Part shown: one piece after another, positions 21,510-32,760 of the stretch
Position numbering within the stretch: position 1 is the stretch's first letter
Layout of the letters: every line of letters begins with the position of its first letter
DNA from: Fallopia convolvulus
Taxonomy: Eukaryota > Streptophyta > Magnoliopsida > Caryophyllales > Polygonaceae
Length of the DNA: 64,000 nucleotides
Direction: 5' to 3'
NCBI GenBank assembly: GCA_964016875.1
Contig: OZ024726.1
Span: forward strand, 31,671,503 to 31,735,502
Made by a program: the position numbers and the translations under genes
Notes under the pieces: generated by a model
What the model saw: only the letters and a program-made list of their open reading frames with translations
What the model was told of the DNA's origin: nothing
Database searches by the model: none

Positions 21510-22443
21510 GATCTAGTTCACCTACACAACAATCAAAAACACCACAAGCAAGCACAATTCGATTGCCCCGGCAAGAGCAATCCACCAAACAAGTAATAAT
21601 AGACAATAATAGCACTCAAAACACTCTCTTCCCCCACTAATCTAGATTAATTAGCATGAAAATTAATCAATTTCGAAATTATGAAATTTTCAAGTTCTAA
21701 ACATGAAACTAACTCATAATCATGCTAATATTGATGAATCTAAACTCAAATTGAAGAAATTAGACCTAAAAATCCCTAAAATTGAGGTTTTTATGCAAAA
21801 CCTAACTTAGATATTTTTAGGATGAAATCTTCAATTTTTGGATGAAATTTGAAGAGAAGAGTGAGGATTCTTACTTGTTTTATGATTTGGAGTGCAAATT
21901 CGGGCTCGATTTGAAGTTTTGACTTGAATGGAGGCTTGAAGGTGGAGCTTTAATGGAGGAAGTAGAAGAAGAGTTGTTCGGCGGTTTGAGGTAGAAGAAA
22001 GAATGAATGGGAAGGCTCGAAAATTCTGGGTTTAATTCGCCGAAATCACCCAGAGCGCGGTTTGAGACCGCTGAGAGAGCGGTCGTGCTCTCTCAGTTTT
22101 GACCGCGCTCTGGCCGCAGAAACGCGGCCATCCGGAGCGCGGTTTCGGCGTTAGCGCGCGGGGGCGGTCCGGCTGGTTTGGACCGCGTTCTGGCCGCAGA
22201 GACTCGGCCTTGATTTGCTCGTTCCCGGGCCATGAATGTAAGGCCGTCTTGACTTCCTCGTACCGCGTGTACCTGTTTTCCGACTTTACCTACAACTAAG
22301 AAAAACAAAACAAACCGAAAACCACACAAAAACACACTAAAACAAAACTAAATCTAGAAAACAAATAAAAACTAAAAAAAACAAAGCTTGGGTTGCCTCC
22401 CAAGAAGCGCTTGTTTAACGTCATTAGCTTGACGCATTACCGC
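21510..22443 (-). other. Element C integrase-ORF3 spacer with dyad cassette and conserved motif
   Basis: This non-coding spacer has three parts: a conserved TTGGGAGGCAACCC motif (plus-strand 22388-22410) right after integrase, which D shares at 39401-39420; a GC-rich dyad cassette at about 22045-22215 with CAGAGCGCGG, GACCGCGCTCTGGCCGCAG and a second diverged set; and an AT-rich part (21640-21900) before ORF3. It is a possible splice or leader region for a subgenomic ORF3 RNA. Confidence 0.6.
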
Positions 22444-23487
22444 TCATGTGTTTGGTTCGTTCAAAACCGTTTCTTCAAGAATAGCATTGCTAAATCCTTC
22501 AAAATACGGCTTCAAACGTTGTCCATTCACTTTCTGCACTGAATGAGTAGCTCCATCATAAATTTCCACCGCTCCATGAGGAAACGTCTTAGCTACTATG
22601 AACGGGCCCGTCCATCTCGACCTTAGCTTACCTGGAAAAAGTTTAAGTCTAGATTGATATAACAAAACCTTATCACCTACCTTAAAACTTTTCCTCCATA
22701 TTTTCTTGTCATGCCAAGCTTTGGTCTTCTCCTTGTATATGGCCGCGTTGTCATAAGCTTCTAACCGTAACTCCTCAAGCTCTTGCAATTGAAGCTTCCT
22801 CAACACACCGACCTCATCCATCTGTAGACTACAATTCTTCACAGCCTAATAAGCTCGGTGTTGGATTTCCACCGGAAGATGACAAGCTTTACCAAACACC
22901 AACCGAAAGGGCGACATTCCAATCGGTGTTTTGTAAGCCGTCATGTATGCCCATAGAGCATCGTCTAAGCGAGTACTCCAATCCTTCCGGTTTGGTGACA
23001 CCGTCTTCTCAAGAATGGCTTTGATCTCTCTGTTAGATACCTCTTCTTGTCCATTCGTTTGTGGGTGGTAAGCCGTGGAAATCTTGTGTGTGACATGGTA
23101 TTTCTTCAAGAGTGCACTGACCGTTTTGTTGCAAAATTGGGATCCCTTGTCACTAATTAAAGCTCTAGGAATCCCAAATCTTGAGAATATATGCACCTTC
23201 AAAAAATCTGCCACAACTCGGGAATCATCAGTCCGGGTGGCCTTCGCTTCCACCCATTTGGAAACGTAGTCCACCGCTAATAAAATATAATTATTCTCAT
23301 AAGAGCTAGGAAAGGGGCCCATGAAGTCTATACCCCAAACATCAAATACCTCACAAAAGATAATTGAAGTTTGAGGCATTTCATCCCTTCGGGATATATT
23401 CCCGACCCTTTGGCATCGGTCACAAGATTTGCAAAAAGCGTACGCATCCCGAAAGATGGTAGGCCAAAAGAATCCTGCATCCAACAC
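22444..23487 (-). pseudogene. Element C integrase
   Basis: The frame begins after a stop at 23593-23595 and holds CKSCDRCQRVGN (C-x2-C of the zinc-binding domain). The catalytic motifs are WGIDFMGPFP, LISDKGSQF and NGQEEVSNREIK. A stop at 22846-22848 follows HRAY. The same frame then continues to 22444 with the C-terminal DNA-binding region (EKTKAWHDKK, VGDKVLLYQSRLKLFPGKLR, RWTGPF). All three catalytic acids are present; the Glu lies in a slightly changed context. It has no chromodomain, as expected for Athila. Confidence 0.87.
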
Positions 23488-23592
23488 TTTCCTAGCGGTT
23501 TTCTTAGCACTAAAGTGCCCCCCACAAGCATAAGAATGACAAAACGATAAAATTGAGGTTACCTCATTATCCGCGAGATAACGCCGGATTAC

Positions 23593-24963
23593 CTAATCGA
23601 AACAATGTTTCCAAAGATATAGATCGTCCCACACATAATACCATGCTTCACTCTTGAGTTTATCCCTTTGGGCCTTGCTAAAGCTAGAAAGAAACACACT
23701 CGAAACAAGAAAGTTAACCAAATGAGCATACCAAGGTTGAAGTACACGTACCGAAAATAAGGTATCATCTGGAAATTCTTCTCGAATAGGTGTGGCTTGA
23801 GCACATCGTTCCTCCTCATGGACTAAGCGACTAAGATGATCATCCACCACGTTTTCCGCCCCCTTTTTGTCTTTGATCTCAATGTTGAATTCACTCACCA
23901 ACAAGATCCATCTAATTAACATGGGCTTTGCCTCCTTCTTCGTCAACAAGTAACGAAGGGCTGCATGACTCGTGTAGACAATCACCTTTGTACCTAGCAA
24001 ATAAGACCGAAACTTTTCCAAAGCAAAAACCACCGCCAAGAGTTCCTTCTCGGTGGTGTAATAATTTTTCTGTGCTTCATTCAAAGTCATAGAAGCATAA
24101 TGGATAACATGAGAAGCCTTACCAATCTTTTGACCCAAAACTGCTCCTACCGCATAGTCGCTTGCATCACACATCAGCTCAAATGGTAGGGACCAATCTG
24201 GGGGTTGAATTATTGGTGCAGTGGTGAGGCGAGCCTTCAACTCATCAAAAGCTCTTTTACAAGCGTCATTAAAGTCAAAAGTGACATCCTTCTTGAGTAG
24301 CTCACATAGGGGTGAAGCGATCTTGGAGAAGTCCTTAATGAACCTACGGTAAGAACCTGCATGACCAAGAAAAGAGCGTACTTCCCTAACATTAGTAGGA
24401 TAAGGCAAGGATTGAATTACTTCAACCTTTGCCTTATCAACCTCAATCCCTTTAGAAGACACTATATGTCCTAACACTATGCCCTGCTCTACTATAAAAT
24501 GGCATTTTTCAGAATTAAGACAAAGGTTAGTATCCTCACAACATTTTAGCACAAGTGTCAAGTGAGTTAAACAGGAATCAAAATCATTGCCATGAACGGT
24601 GAAATCATCCATAAAGACTTCAATGAAGTTCTCAATGTATTAAGAGAATATACTGACCATACACCTTTGAAAAGTTGTGGGTGCATTACATAGACCAAAT
24701 GACATTCTTTGGTAAGCGAATGTGCCAAATGGGCAAGTAAATGTTGTCTTCTCTTGATCCTCGGGTGCAATTGCTATCTGAAAATAACCTGAATACCCAT
24801 CCAAGAAACAATAGAAGGAACGACCCGCAAGTTGCTCAAGCATTCGGTCAATAAATGGTAAAGGAAAATGGTCTTTACGGGTTACCGTGTTGAGCTTTCG
24901 GTAGTCGATGCATACACGCCACCCGGTTTGAATTATTGTTGGAATGAGCTCACCATCTTGATT
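23593..24963 (-). pseudogene. Element C reverse transcriptase palm and RNase H
   Basis: After the stop at 24964-24966 the frame has RKLNTVTRKDHFPLPF, FYCFLDGYSGYFQI, FGLCNAPTTFQRCM and the active site VFMDDF. A TAA at 24640-24642 interrupts it just before that site. RNase H follows with MCDASDYAVGAVL, TTEKELLAVVFALEKFRSYL and VYTSHAALRYL, where Ser replaces the usual Asp of the TDH motif. The frame ends at 23593. All segments stay in one register. Confidence 0.87.
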
Positions 24964-26328
24964 CTACTTCACCGTGATTCCACCTTTCTTGGGAACGACC
25001 GGAGTAGGACTTACCCATTTGCTATCTGATATAGGAAAGATCATACCTGCTTGGAGAAGTTTCAGGACCTCCTTCTTCACAACTTCCATCATAGGCGGGT
25101 TCAGCCTTCTTTGTGGTTGTCTTGAGGGCTTTGCTTCATCCTCCAATAGGATTCTATGCATACATGTAGAGGGGCTTATTCCTCTAATGTCGACAATAGT
25201 CCATCCTATAGCGGATTTATGCTCCTTTAAAACATCCAACAACCATTTTTCTTGATCTTGAGTCAGCTTGTTTGAGATTATCACCGGTAAGGTATCTCCA
25301 TCACCTAGGAAAGCGTACTTGAGGTGGTCCGGTAGTTGCTTAAGCTCTACCTTTGGGGCCTGCACAATAGAAGGAACAAGCTTCTCGCTTGGCAATGTTA
25401 GTGGAATGGGCTTTAAGCCTGGTAGCAAGAGTGGTCGCTCATAGTGAGCATTCAACTCGGCTACCATTTCTTGCATATCATTATTCAGCATAAATACCAC
25501 TTCATCTTTATCAACCACAGAATTTTCAAGAGTAGATTGCAATTCATCATGATCATTAATGTCAAAGAAGTCTTGAACAAGAGTATCTAACACATCAATT
25601 GAACATAAAGAATGAACATCATAGGGAAATTTCATAGCATCATAGATATTGTATTCCACTTTTTCCCCATCAAACTCCATGGTTAATGATCCACTACACA
25701 CATCAATTTTAGTTTTGGCTGTTTTAAGGAATTGTCTACCTAAGAGAATAGGAGTTGCATGCTTGTCATGTTCCATTTCAAGTACGCAAAAATCAGCAGG
25801 GAAAACCAACTTATCAACCATAACAAGCACATCTTCTATAATACCCTTTGGGTAAACGTTAGACCTATCAGCCAATTGAATGACTGCACTTGTTGCATGC
25901 AATGGACCCAACCCAAGAGACTCATAAATTGAATAAGGCAAAACATTGATAGAAGCACCTAAGTCTAGCATAGCCTTTTCAAATTTTGTCTCACCTATAA
26001 TACAAGGGATAGTAAACATACCTGGATCTTCGCATTTTTGTGGCAATCGTCTTTGGAAGACCGCTGAGATTTACTCACTAACCTTGATCTTTTGCTTCCC
26101 TTTTTGCTTTTAATTCCGCTTGACCGTGCATAACTCCTTCAAAAACTTAGCGTAGCGAGGAATGCTCTTGATAAGCTTGAGAAGTGGAATATTCACCTCG
26201 CACTTGCTAAATGTTTCGAAGATCTCTTTGTCGTTCTCGATCTTACGGGTTTCCTTTAAGGCTTCGGGAAAAGGTGGGAGAGGTTTGAGAGCCAAGGTTG
26301 AAGGAGTCGAGGAATCGCCATGAATCAC
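24964..26328 (-). pseudogene. Element C protease and start of reverse transcriptase
   Basis: The segment 26110-26328 (LKPLPPFPEAL, IPRYAKFLKELC) is the conserved Athila region before the protease. Stops at 26110-26112 and near 26070 follow. The protease (24964-26046) has MLDLGASINVLPYSIYE with the catalytic Asp, ILLGRQFLKTAKTKIDV and a long linker. RT starts with PQRRLNPPMMEVVKKEVLKL and WVSPTPVVPKKGG before a TAG at 24964-24966. Confidence 0.85.
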
Positions 26329-26470
26329 CGACGGCGCGGTTTGCCCACCTGAGGACGCGGTCGCACTCTGGTTGGTTTTGACCGCGCTCTCGCCCAGAGA
26401 CTTGACCCGTCAGAGCGCGGTTGAAAGTCTGAGGGCGCGGTCGCGCTCTAGTCGTGTTGCCCGCGCTCGG
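26329..26470 (-). repeat. Dyad cassette in the gag-protease linker of element C
   Basis: About 140 bp of GC-rich sequence between Gag and the protease region repeats the LTR cassette: GACCGCGCTC, CAGAGCGCGG and GGGCGCGGTCGCGCTCTAG. The surrounding code is about 40% GC. The Gag frame runs into it at AERGQHD and stops in it. The frame after the cassette is shifted. Confidence 0.75.
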
Positions 26471-27122
26471 CCTTTTGTTCCAACTCCGATACTTCATCTT
26501 CCTTGGTTTCTTCCTCATGCAAGGTGGGTTGCTTGTCGGCTTTGGTTTCCAACACTTTACCACTACGGAGCGATATTGCATTCACATTCTTTTTAGGATT
26601 GAGTTCCGTCTGAGAGGGTAACCTGTTGGAATCTTTAGCTTCAAGTTTTCTCATTGCCTTTGCAAGTTGGCTCATCTGATTTTCCAAGTTAGTGATGCTT
26701 GACTTGGTGTCTTGCTGAAATTGCCCCATAGATTGATGCATCAGATTCATGTTTTAGGTAAGAGAACGAATCATTTCATCTGTGGATAAGGATGAGCCTT
26801 GATTCGGTGCTTGAGGCTGAGGTTGAGGTTGAAAAGGAGGTCTAAAACCTGGAGGCCCATTTGGAGGTGCATACTGTTGATTTTGATTTGCATACCTCAA
26901 ATTATGATGATCCTTCCAACCCGGATTGTACGTGGTTGAATAAGGATCATATGCTGGCCTTCTTGGCCCATAGCCTCCAAGCGCATTAACTTCCTCCTCT
27001 TGAGCATGAAGAGTAGGACAAGCATCCGTCTTATGAGTAACATCAGAGCAGAAACCGCAAGGCTTGACTTGTTGTTGTCCTTTCAGCATGAATTGCCTGA
27101 ACATTGACTTCAACTCATTCAC
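26448..27122 (-). pseudogene. Element C Gag C-terminal part with CCHC zinc knuckle
   Basis: The frame continues Gag after a TGA at 27174-27176. It carries CGFCSDVTHKTDACPTL (C-x2-C-x4-H-x4-C, nucleocapsid type) and a Pro/Gln-rich region (PPFQPQPQPQAPNQGSS). A TAA at 26754-26756 interrupts it. It then has a helical stretch (SSITNLENQMSQLAKAMRKL) and NPKKNVNAISLRSGKVL, a conserved Athila Gag block. It ends inside the GC-rich cassette. Confidence 0.82.
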
Positions 27123-27173
27123 CTCTTCATGTAAAGCTGTAGCATCGATAGAATGGGATGCCTTCGCTGAAGC

Positions 27174-27983
27174 TCATTTGCTGAATTGGCGAGAGCCTTC
27201 AGAAAGTTCATGAAATAGATCAAAAGCTTCATCGGGGGTCTTGTTCAGGATGTTTCCTCCACAGGCAGCATTAACATGTCGACGTTCTTCATCCAATAAG
27301 CCCTCATGAAGGTACATAACAAGATCCATCCGAGAATAACCATGATAGGGGCAGCTTGAGATTAGCTTTTTGAACCTCTCATAATACTCGTAAAGCGATT
27401 CGTTCGGGAGCTGTTCAATATTGCTAATGCTCTTTTTCATACTTGAGAGCTTTGTAGCTGGGAAATACTTCTCAAGAAAAGCCTTTTTCAGTTCCTCCCA
27501 AGTCTCAATAATGCCAGGAGCCAGATAATAGAGCCAGTCACTCGCTGCATCTTTCAAAGAGAAAGTGAAAGCTATCATCTTGATTTGTTCATCAGTGACA
27601 CCATTTGGTTTCATGCTAGTGCAGACAGCATGAAAATCCCATAGATGTTTGTTGGGGTCTTCACCTGCCTTCCCATAGAATTGAGGAAGAAGGTGAATCA
27701 GTCCTGATTTCAGTTCAAATTGGACACCGTCAGGGAGTGCAGGTATCTTCACCACCAATGGTTGTTGGGCCAAATCAGGTGCAGTCAACTGTCTCAGTGT
27801 CTGAGCCATCTCTGGTATTTCAGGAACTCTACCAAAATCAGAATCAGAATCAGAAGAAGAAGCCAGGTTGAACGGTAATTCCCGAGAAATTGCACGAGCT
27901 TGCCTGCGTAACCCAGAGATTGTCCTTTCGATTTCTGAATCAAACGCAACAAGAGATGGATTAGTAGCACGGGTCTGAACCAT
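27174..27983 (-). pseudogene. Element C Gag N-terminal and capsid part
   Basis: The frame starts MVQTRATNPS about 65 bp after the primer site. The Athila-type Gag core is evident: FELKSGLIHLLPQFYGKAGE, DPNKHLWDFHAVC, SLKDAASDWLYYL, FLEKYFPATKL, NESLYEYYERFKKL and AACGGNILNKTPDEAFDL. It ends with a TGA at 27174-27176 and resumes in frame. Gag would assemble the virus-like particle in the cytoplasm. The core is intact. Confidence 0.88.
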
Positions 27984-28047
27984 GCAAGTGGTTCACACCC
28001 AAAAGAAGTAAAAAGTAATACTAGATAAATAAAAATAATTTGCCGAG

Positions 28048-28065
28048 TCCCCGGCAATGGCGCCA
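28048..28065 (-). promoter_or_regulatory. Primer binding site, tRNA-Asp type, element C
   Basis: The minus strand reads TGGCGCCATTGCCGGGGA four bases after the LTR end. It matches the 3' end of tRNA-Asp with few mismatches, the usual primer of Athila elements. Confidence 0.85.
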
Positions 28066-28069
28066 AATT

Positions 28070-29441
28070 TGACGAGCACTTTTACGTCGTTATAAAAGCA
28101 CTATCAAAGACAATTCCTAACTTCCTAACCTTAGCAAAGTGGAAGTAAGGGTCGAACCCACAGAGACTCGGTTTATCCGTATTTAAGTAATGTTACTAAA
28201 GTAAAAGGGAGATTTTGTGATTATAAACTAAAATCTAAATTATTGAAACTAACTATAACAAAGCAAGTAAATATGATTTAAGATTCAAATATGGAGAGAA
28301 GCGTCCAACCAGTTTTGTATCCGTTGCACACATGGGATTTGATCCTCGATTATCCTTATTTCAATTTCCCTTGACTAATCTATTGTGAATTTATGAATTC
28401 AAGCTTAAGGTGGTTGTTAATATACACCGTCTTTAACAACCTTTTAACCAATTAACCTAGAAAACCTTCTATGTCAAATTGATCATGCAATTAAGTTCAA
28501 AGCATTCAATAGAAACAATAATCATGAATTCCACCGTCTATTCATGACGTCTTGTGATTAAATTCTCCGCCTTTGATTAACCTTATTCCACCGTCTATAA
28601 GTTTAATCAAAGGATTCATCCATGAATAATCAAATTCCACCGTCTATTTAATTATTCTAGTTCTAACCTAGAAATAAAATAGGTGGCCAATCTATTATAA
28701 TCCTATGCGAATTTAATCAATCAAGCACGGAGAGATTCAATCTAGTCAAGGAAAACTAAAATAATTCAAATCTCACAAACAATCATGCATACAACTTCAA
28801 CTAACTAGTTGGACATGAGAAAATTAGCTAGACATTGTCATTGAAGAAAAATAAAACTTACAAGAGTCAAATTGATCTTCAAATTGCAAAGCTAGGGTTT
28901 TTGTCTCCACAAGTCTCCAAACACAAAAACTTAGAACACAAGCAATAGATAGCATAAAAATCCAAATAAAACCTAGAGAAAGTATTTATATTATGTCTAA
29001 AAATATCCAAAAAGCAATACTAAGTAGGCCCACAAGATCTCGCAAAGCCCAAGTTGGCGTCGCAAAAACGCGCTGGAGCGCAGTTTGACACTCCCCAGAG
29101 CGCGGTCGCGCTCTGCCCGTTTTGACCGCGCTCTGGCCGCAGTAAGTTCGCCCTTCTCGGCGCAGTCTCGGCTTGGCTCCGCGGTTTGGTCCCTTCATTC
29201 TTGTCTTGTAATTCCCGCCTCAGATCTTCACTTCAACGCTTCCTATGCATCCCGAGGTCTCGTCCTAAGCTTGCATCCACCGTCTTCCACCTTCCGACCT
29301 ACAATTATGCACAAAGACGCGTAGATTCCGAACTAAACGAAAAAAAAACCTAAACTAAAACTTAGAACGAAATCCTAGCTAAAAAATGCATAAAACAAGA
29401 ATAGAAACATGCCCTAAAGCCTATCCCTATATGCTCTATCA
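28070..29441 (-). repeat. Element C 5' LTR (right copy)
   Basis: 1372 bp, collinear with 17061-18442. It has the TATA box at 28983-28990, the dyad cassette at about 29060-29195, and three ATTCCACCGTCTAT repeats near 28529, 28586 and 28634. The two 5 bp length differences fall in short direct repeats (aaccc and ttcaa contexts). The primer site lies next to its inner end. Confidence 0.9.
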
Positions 29442-29446
29442 CTAGT

Positions 29447-31277
29447 TAATGGTCACTGGCTGGCTGAGTTCCCCCAAGCTCACACTCACATTGATCCTCC
29501 GGGTCTCTCGGATCACAGTCCAGCAGTCTTACGATTGGGTGCTTAAGAAATAGGGAAATCAATCTCCTTTAAATTCAACAACATTTGGGCTAAACACGAA
29601 CTTTTCTTACCAACGGTATCCGAGGTTTGGTCGACTTTAGTCGTGGGGTGTGCCATGTTTAGAGTAACGAGCAAGCTAAGAATCTTGAAGCCTAAGCTGC
29701 GCCATTACGACTTCAAAAGGGTGGAGCAAATCATGGAGATAATTGAGGGGATCAAAGCAAGACTCAAGCACATTCAACTCTCCATTATGAGCCAACCATT
29801 AAATCAATCCCTACGTGAAGCTGAGGATTCTTGCTTACATGACTGGAAGCTCAATCATGAAATTCTCCAAGGCATGCTCAAACAACAGGCCAAGCTAAAT
29901 TGGCTAAAGGGTGGTGATTAGTGCTCCCAAGTATTTTACAGGCACATCCATCACCGACGTTCTCTAAACTCTATCAGCCTCCTTCATGATAGCTCTGGCT
30001 TACCTCTCACCTCACAGGACTGCATTGCCGGCCACATTGTTGATTTTTTCACGGAATTGCTGGGAGTTGATTCTCATGTATCCTCCTTTGTTCAACACTT
30101 TGCTGACCTGGGCCCTAAAGTCTGGACTTCTTCCGCAAAAAGGCATGGTCAATAATATCCTTTGATGTAATTGAAGCAATTATTGACTTCTTCCGCAACG
30201 TGCGCATGCTTAGGCAAATAAACAATGTTGCAAGTTCTTTGATTCCAAAGAAAAGAGGGCCCACCTCAATCCGAGATTTTAGACCTATCTTGTGCTGCAC
30301 AACACTATATAAAACCATCTCTAAAATTCTAGTGGAGCCTATCAAAGACTCTTTTCCCCTCATTATGAGGACAAGCAAGGCGCCTTTGTTAAAGGTCGAG
30401 CCATAAGACATAATGTCTTAGTGTGTCAAGATCTCCTCAAGCCGTAAAACTAAAAGAACTATCCTCCCAACAACGCTATTAAGATTGATTTCACCAAGGC
30501 TTTGATTCTCTGAATTGGTCCTTCATCTTGAATGTGATAAGTGTCTTTGGGTTCCCTGCACAACTCACCAATTGGGTACGAACCTGCATTACCTCCACTT
30601 CTTATTCAGTGATTGTGAATGGCTATTTAGAAGAGTACTTCTCGAGGAAAAAGAGAATTTGACAGGGCGACCTTCTCTCGCCACTGATGTTTGTGCTGGC
30701 CATGGAATATCTTGCACGCATGCTAAAATCGCTTGAACAAGACCCTTAATTCAGCGTTCACCCTCGGTGCCAAGTACTACAACTTACTCATCTGAGTTTT
30801 GCTGATGATCTGATGATTTTTTTATAAGGGAGACGCTGGCTCGGTAGCAGCGGTCAAATAGGTTCTTGACCAATTCTATATGCTCTCACGGCTCAAGATC
30901 AGAATGGAGAAAACTAGCATATTTTTCGGAGGAGTCAACGACTCCACACAACAACAAATCATTGCTAACACCGGGTACGCCAGTGGAAGTTTTCACTTTA
31001 TATATATTGGTGTACCGGTAGGACCCAAAAGACTAACCCCTCGTGACTACAACCAACTTGTAGACACGATGACCTCTAGAGTGTGCTCCTGGACTGCTAG
31101 GCATTTGTCCTATGCAGGAGGATTGGAGCTGATCAAAGCGTTCCTTTTGGGATTCATTCATTCTGGTGTAATATTATGAAATTCTCCCAAGAAGTGATGA
31201 ACAAAGTTCAGACTACTCTTCAATCGTTTTTATGATAGGGAGTGGCATATTCGAAGAGGGCCTCGTCTCTTAGCTAG
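29447..31277 (+). pseudogene. LINE ORF2, end of endonuclease and reverse transcriptase, interrupted by element D
   Basis: The piece opens with the endonuclease end (GLSDHSPAVLRLG). The frame 29643-29921 carries LREAEDSCLHDWKLNHEIL and AKLNWLKGGD, the pre-RT region of plant LINEs. RT blocks follow in scattered frames: VASSLIPKKRGPTSIRDFRP (30200-30406), a damaged FADDLMIF region near 30800, and YIGVPVGPKRL plus SYAGGLELIKAFL (30880-31179). The frame changes at least five times, so no protein is made. It breaks off at 31277 where D begins and goes on at 55015. Confidence 0.85.
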
Positions 31278-32742
31278 TGTTGAAAGGGTTTCCCGACAAC
31301 AAATAAATTTGTAGTCAAGACCCCGCTGTGTATAGGGAGGTTAGGATCGTCCACGGGAAGCAAGTTATGTTTGATTACTATCCTAGAAAGCAGAAATTAA
31401 AACAAAGCAAAGGAGAATTAATAAAACAACGGTGCAAACACGTTGGTACCGACCTTGTCAGGGTCGGTATCGATTCTGAACTTAGACTCGAACAAGGAAG
31501 CAACGCAGAATAAACGCAAGTTCGGTACTGGCCGGGATACCTCGGTACCGATGCAAAACAGAGTATTACGAAGGTGTTTTCGAATGATAAAAAGATCTAG
31601 GATAAGGGTTTACCACGGTACAATCACGCAATTAAGATAGTGTGAAGGATAAATTACATGCCTTGAAGATAAAGCTATCAACTTTCGTTGATTTAAGCAA
31701 GCAAATCAATTAACTTTCATGAATTAATCTACTTTCTACTTATTTTTTATCCAAAACTCGAAACTTTCGTTATCGAACAATATCAACATTCAAGATTAAA
31801 ACTTTATCTTTCGATCAAGCAATAAACTCGAATTACTCCAACTTTCGTTAAAGCATAAGAACAAAAAAGTAGATAAAAGATAAAAGGCAATCAAACATTC
31901 ATCACACATTCAATCATGCACAACCATGCCGGGTTTTCAACCCCGACCCTAGAAAAGGCGAACTACTCACACATAATTGAAAAGAAGCAAACAAACGGAT
32001 TGAATGAGAACATTGTATGAAAACAAAACAAAGCTTACTCATTAAAAGTCGATACTTGTCTTAGACTACAATCTTCTTCTTCAAGTAATCTCTAAAACTA
32101 ACCGGAAATCTTAAACCACCAAAGAATAGAACGTGTTCAGTTCTCACGCTTCTCTCTATCCTCCGACTCGTCTTTCTTTCCAATCGAATCCCCCCTTTAA
32201 CTAGATTAAAACAAGGTATTTATACTAGAGAGTCTATCTATAAAGTTTCCAAAGGATAGAACTTTCCAAACTGAAAAAGATTGCGAAATAAAAAGATAGA
32301 AATCTTGAAGTCGGTGTGCCTACCGAAACAGGGGACCTCGGTGTTGACCTGTCAGGGTTGGTAGGTGTTTTGCTGAATTCTTCACGACTTGACTCTGCTG
32401 CATACCTCGGTACCGAACCCACAGGGTCGGTATCGAGCTCATTTTCTTAATCTTTTGTACCTTGTCATAGCCTCTTTTAGATTTGTCGGGATCTTAAAGC
32501 CTCTTCTTTCTTCCTTGACTCGACCATGCTCTGCTACTATCCTCTCGATCTCAAATTCTTTCTTAACGCTCCTATTCTGCTTCGAAAACCTACAAAAAAC
32601 ACTAAAACGGAGTAGCTTCCATACTTTTCACAAAATATGCAAAGTTATCCAAAAAAACACGAAACAAACACTAAACTCAACTAAACTTAAGCTAAACAAC
32701 CAAGAAAAACACTTAAAAACTATACTAAAAACACAAACATCA
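31278..32742 (-). repeat. Element D 3' LTR (left copy)
   Basis: 1465 bp. It contains two pairs of GGTACCGA/GGTATCGA dyads near the inner (U5) end (31443-31550) and two more near 32310-32436. The latter lie upstream of a TATA box (TATAAATA on the minus strand, 32217-32224). Copies of AACTTTCGTT at 31680, 31762 and 31841, with weaker variants, match the repeats in the truncated LTR at the window start. No gene is seen. Confidence 0.9.
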
Positions 32743-32760
32743 AAATATCCCATACTTATG
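32743..32760 (-). promoter_or_regulatory. Polypurine tract of element D
   Basis: The minus strand reads AAGTATGGGATATTT next to the LTR, preceded by CTTGAGGACAAGCAAGC. It is less purine-pure than the tract of C but in the same place and context. Confidence 0.65.

Larger units (their letters stand above)
17061..29441 (-). mobile_element. Element C: Athila-type Ty3/gypsy retrotransposon
   Basis: This 12.4 kb minus-strand element has LTRs with TGACG...CTATCA ends and a perfect 5 bp target duplication, ctagt at 17056-17060 and 29442-29446. Order in its own sense: LTR, tRNA-Asp primer site, Gag, protease, RT, RNase H, integrase, spacer, Athila ORF3, long 3' non-coding region, polypurine tract, LTR. 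The tRNA-Asp site, the Gag type and the third ORF place it in the Athila lineage. LTRs differ by about 2% by eye plus two 5 bp gaps. Gag-pol has at least nine stops, so the copy is defective. Confidence 0.93.
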
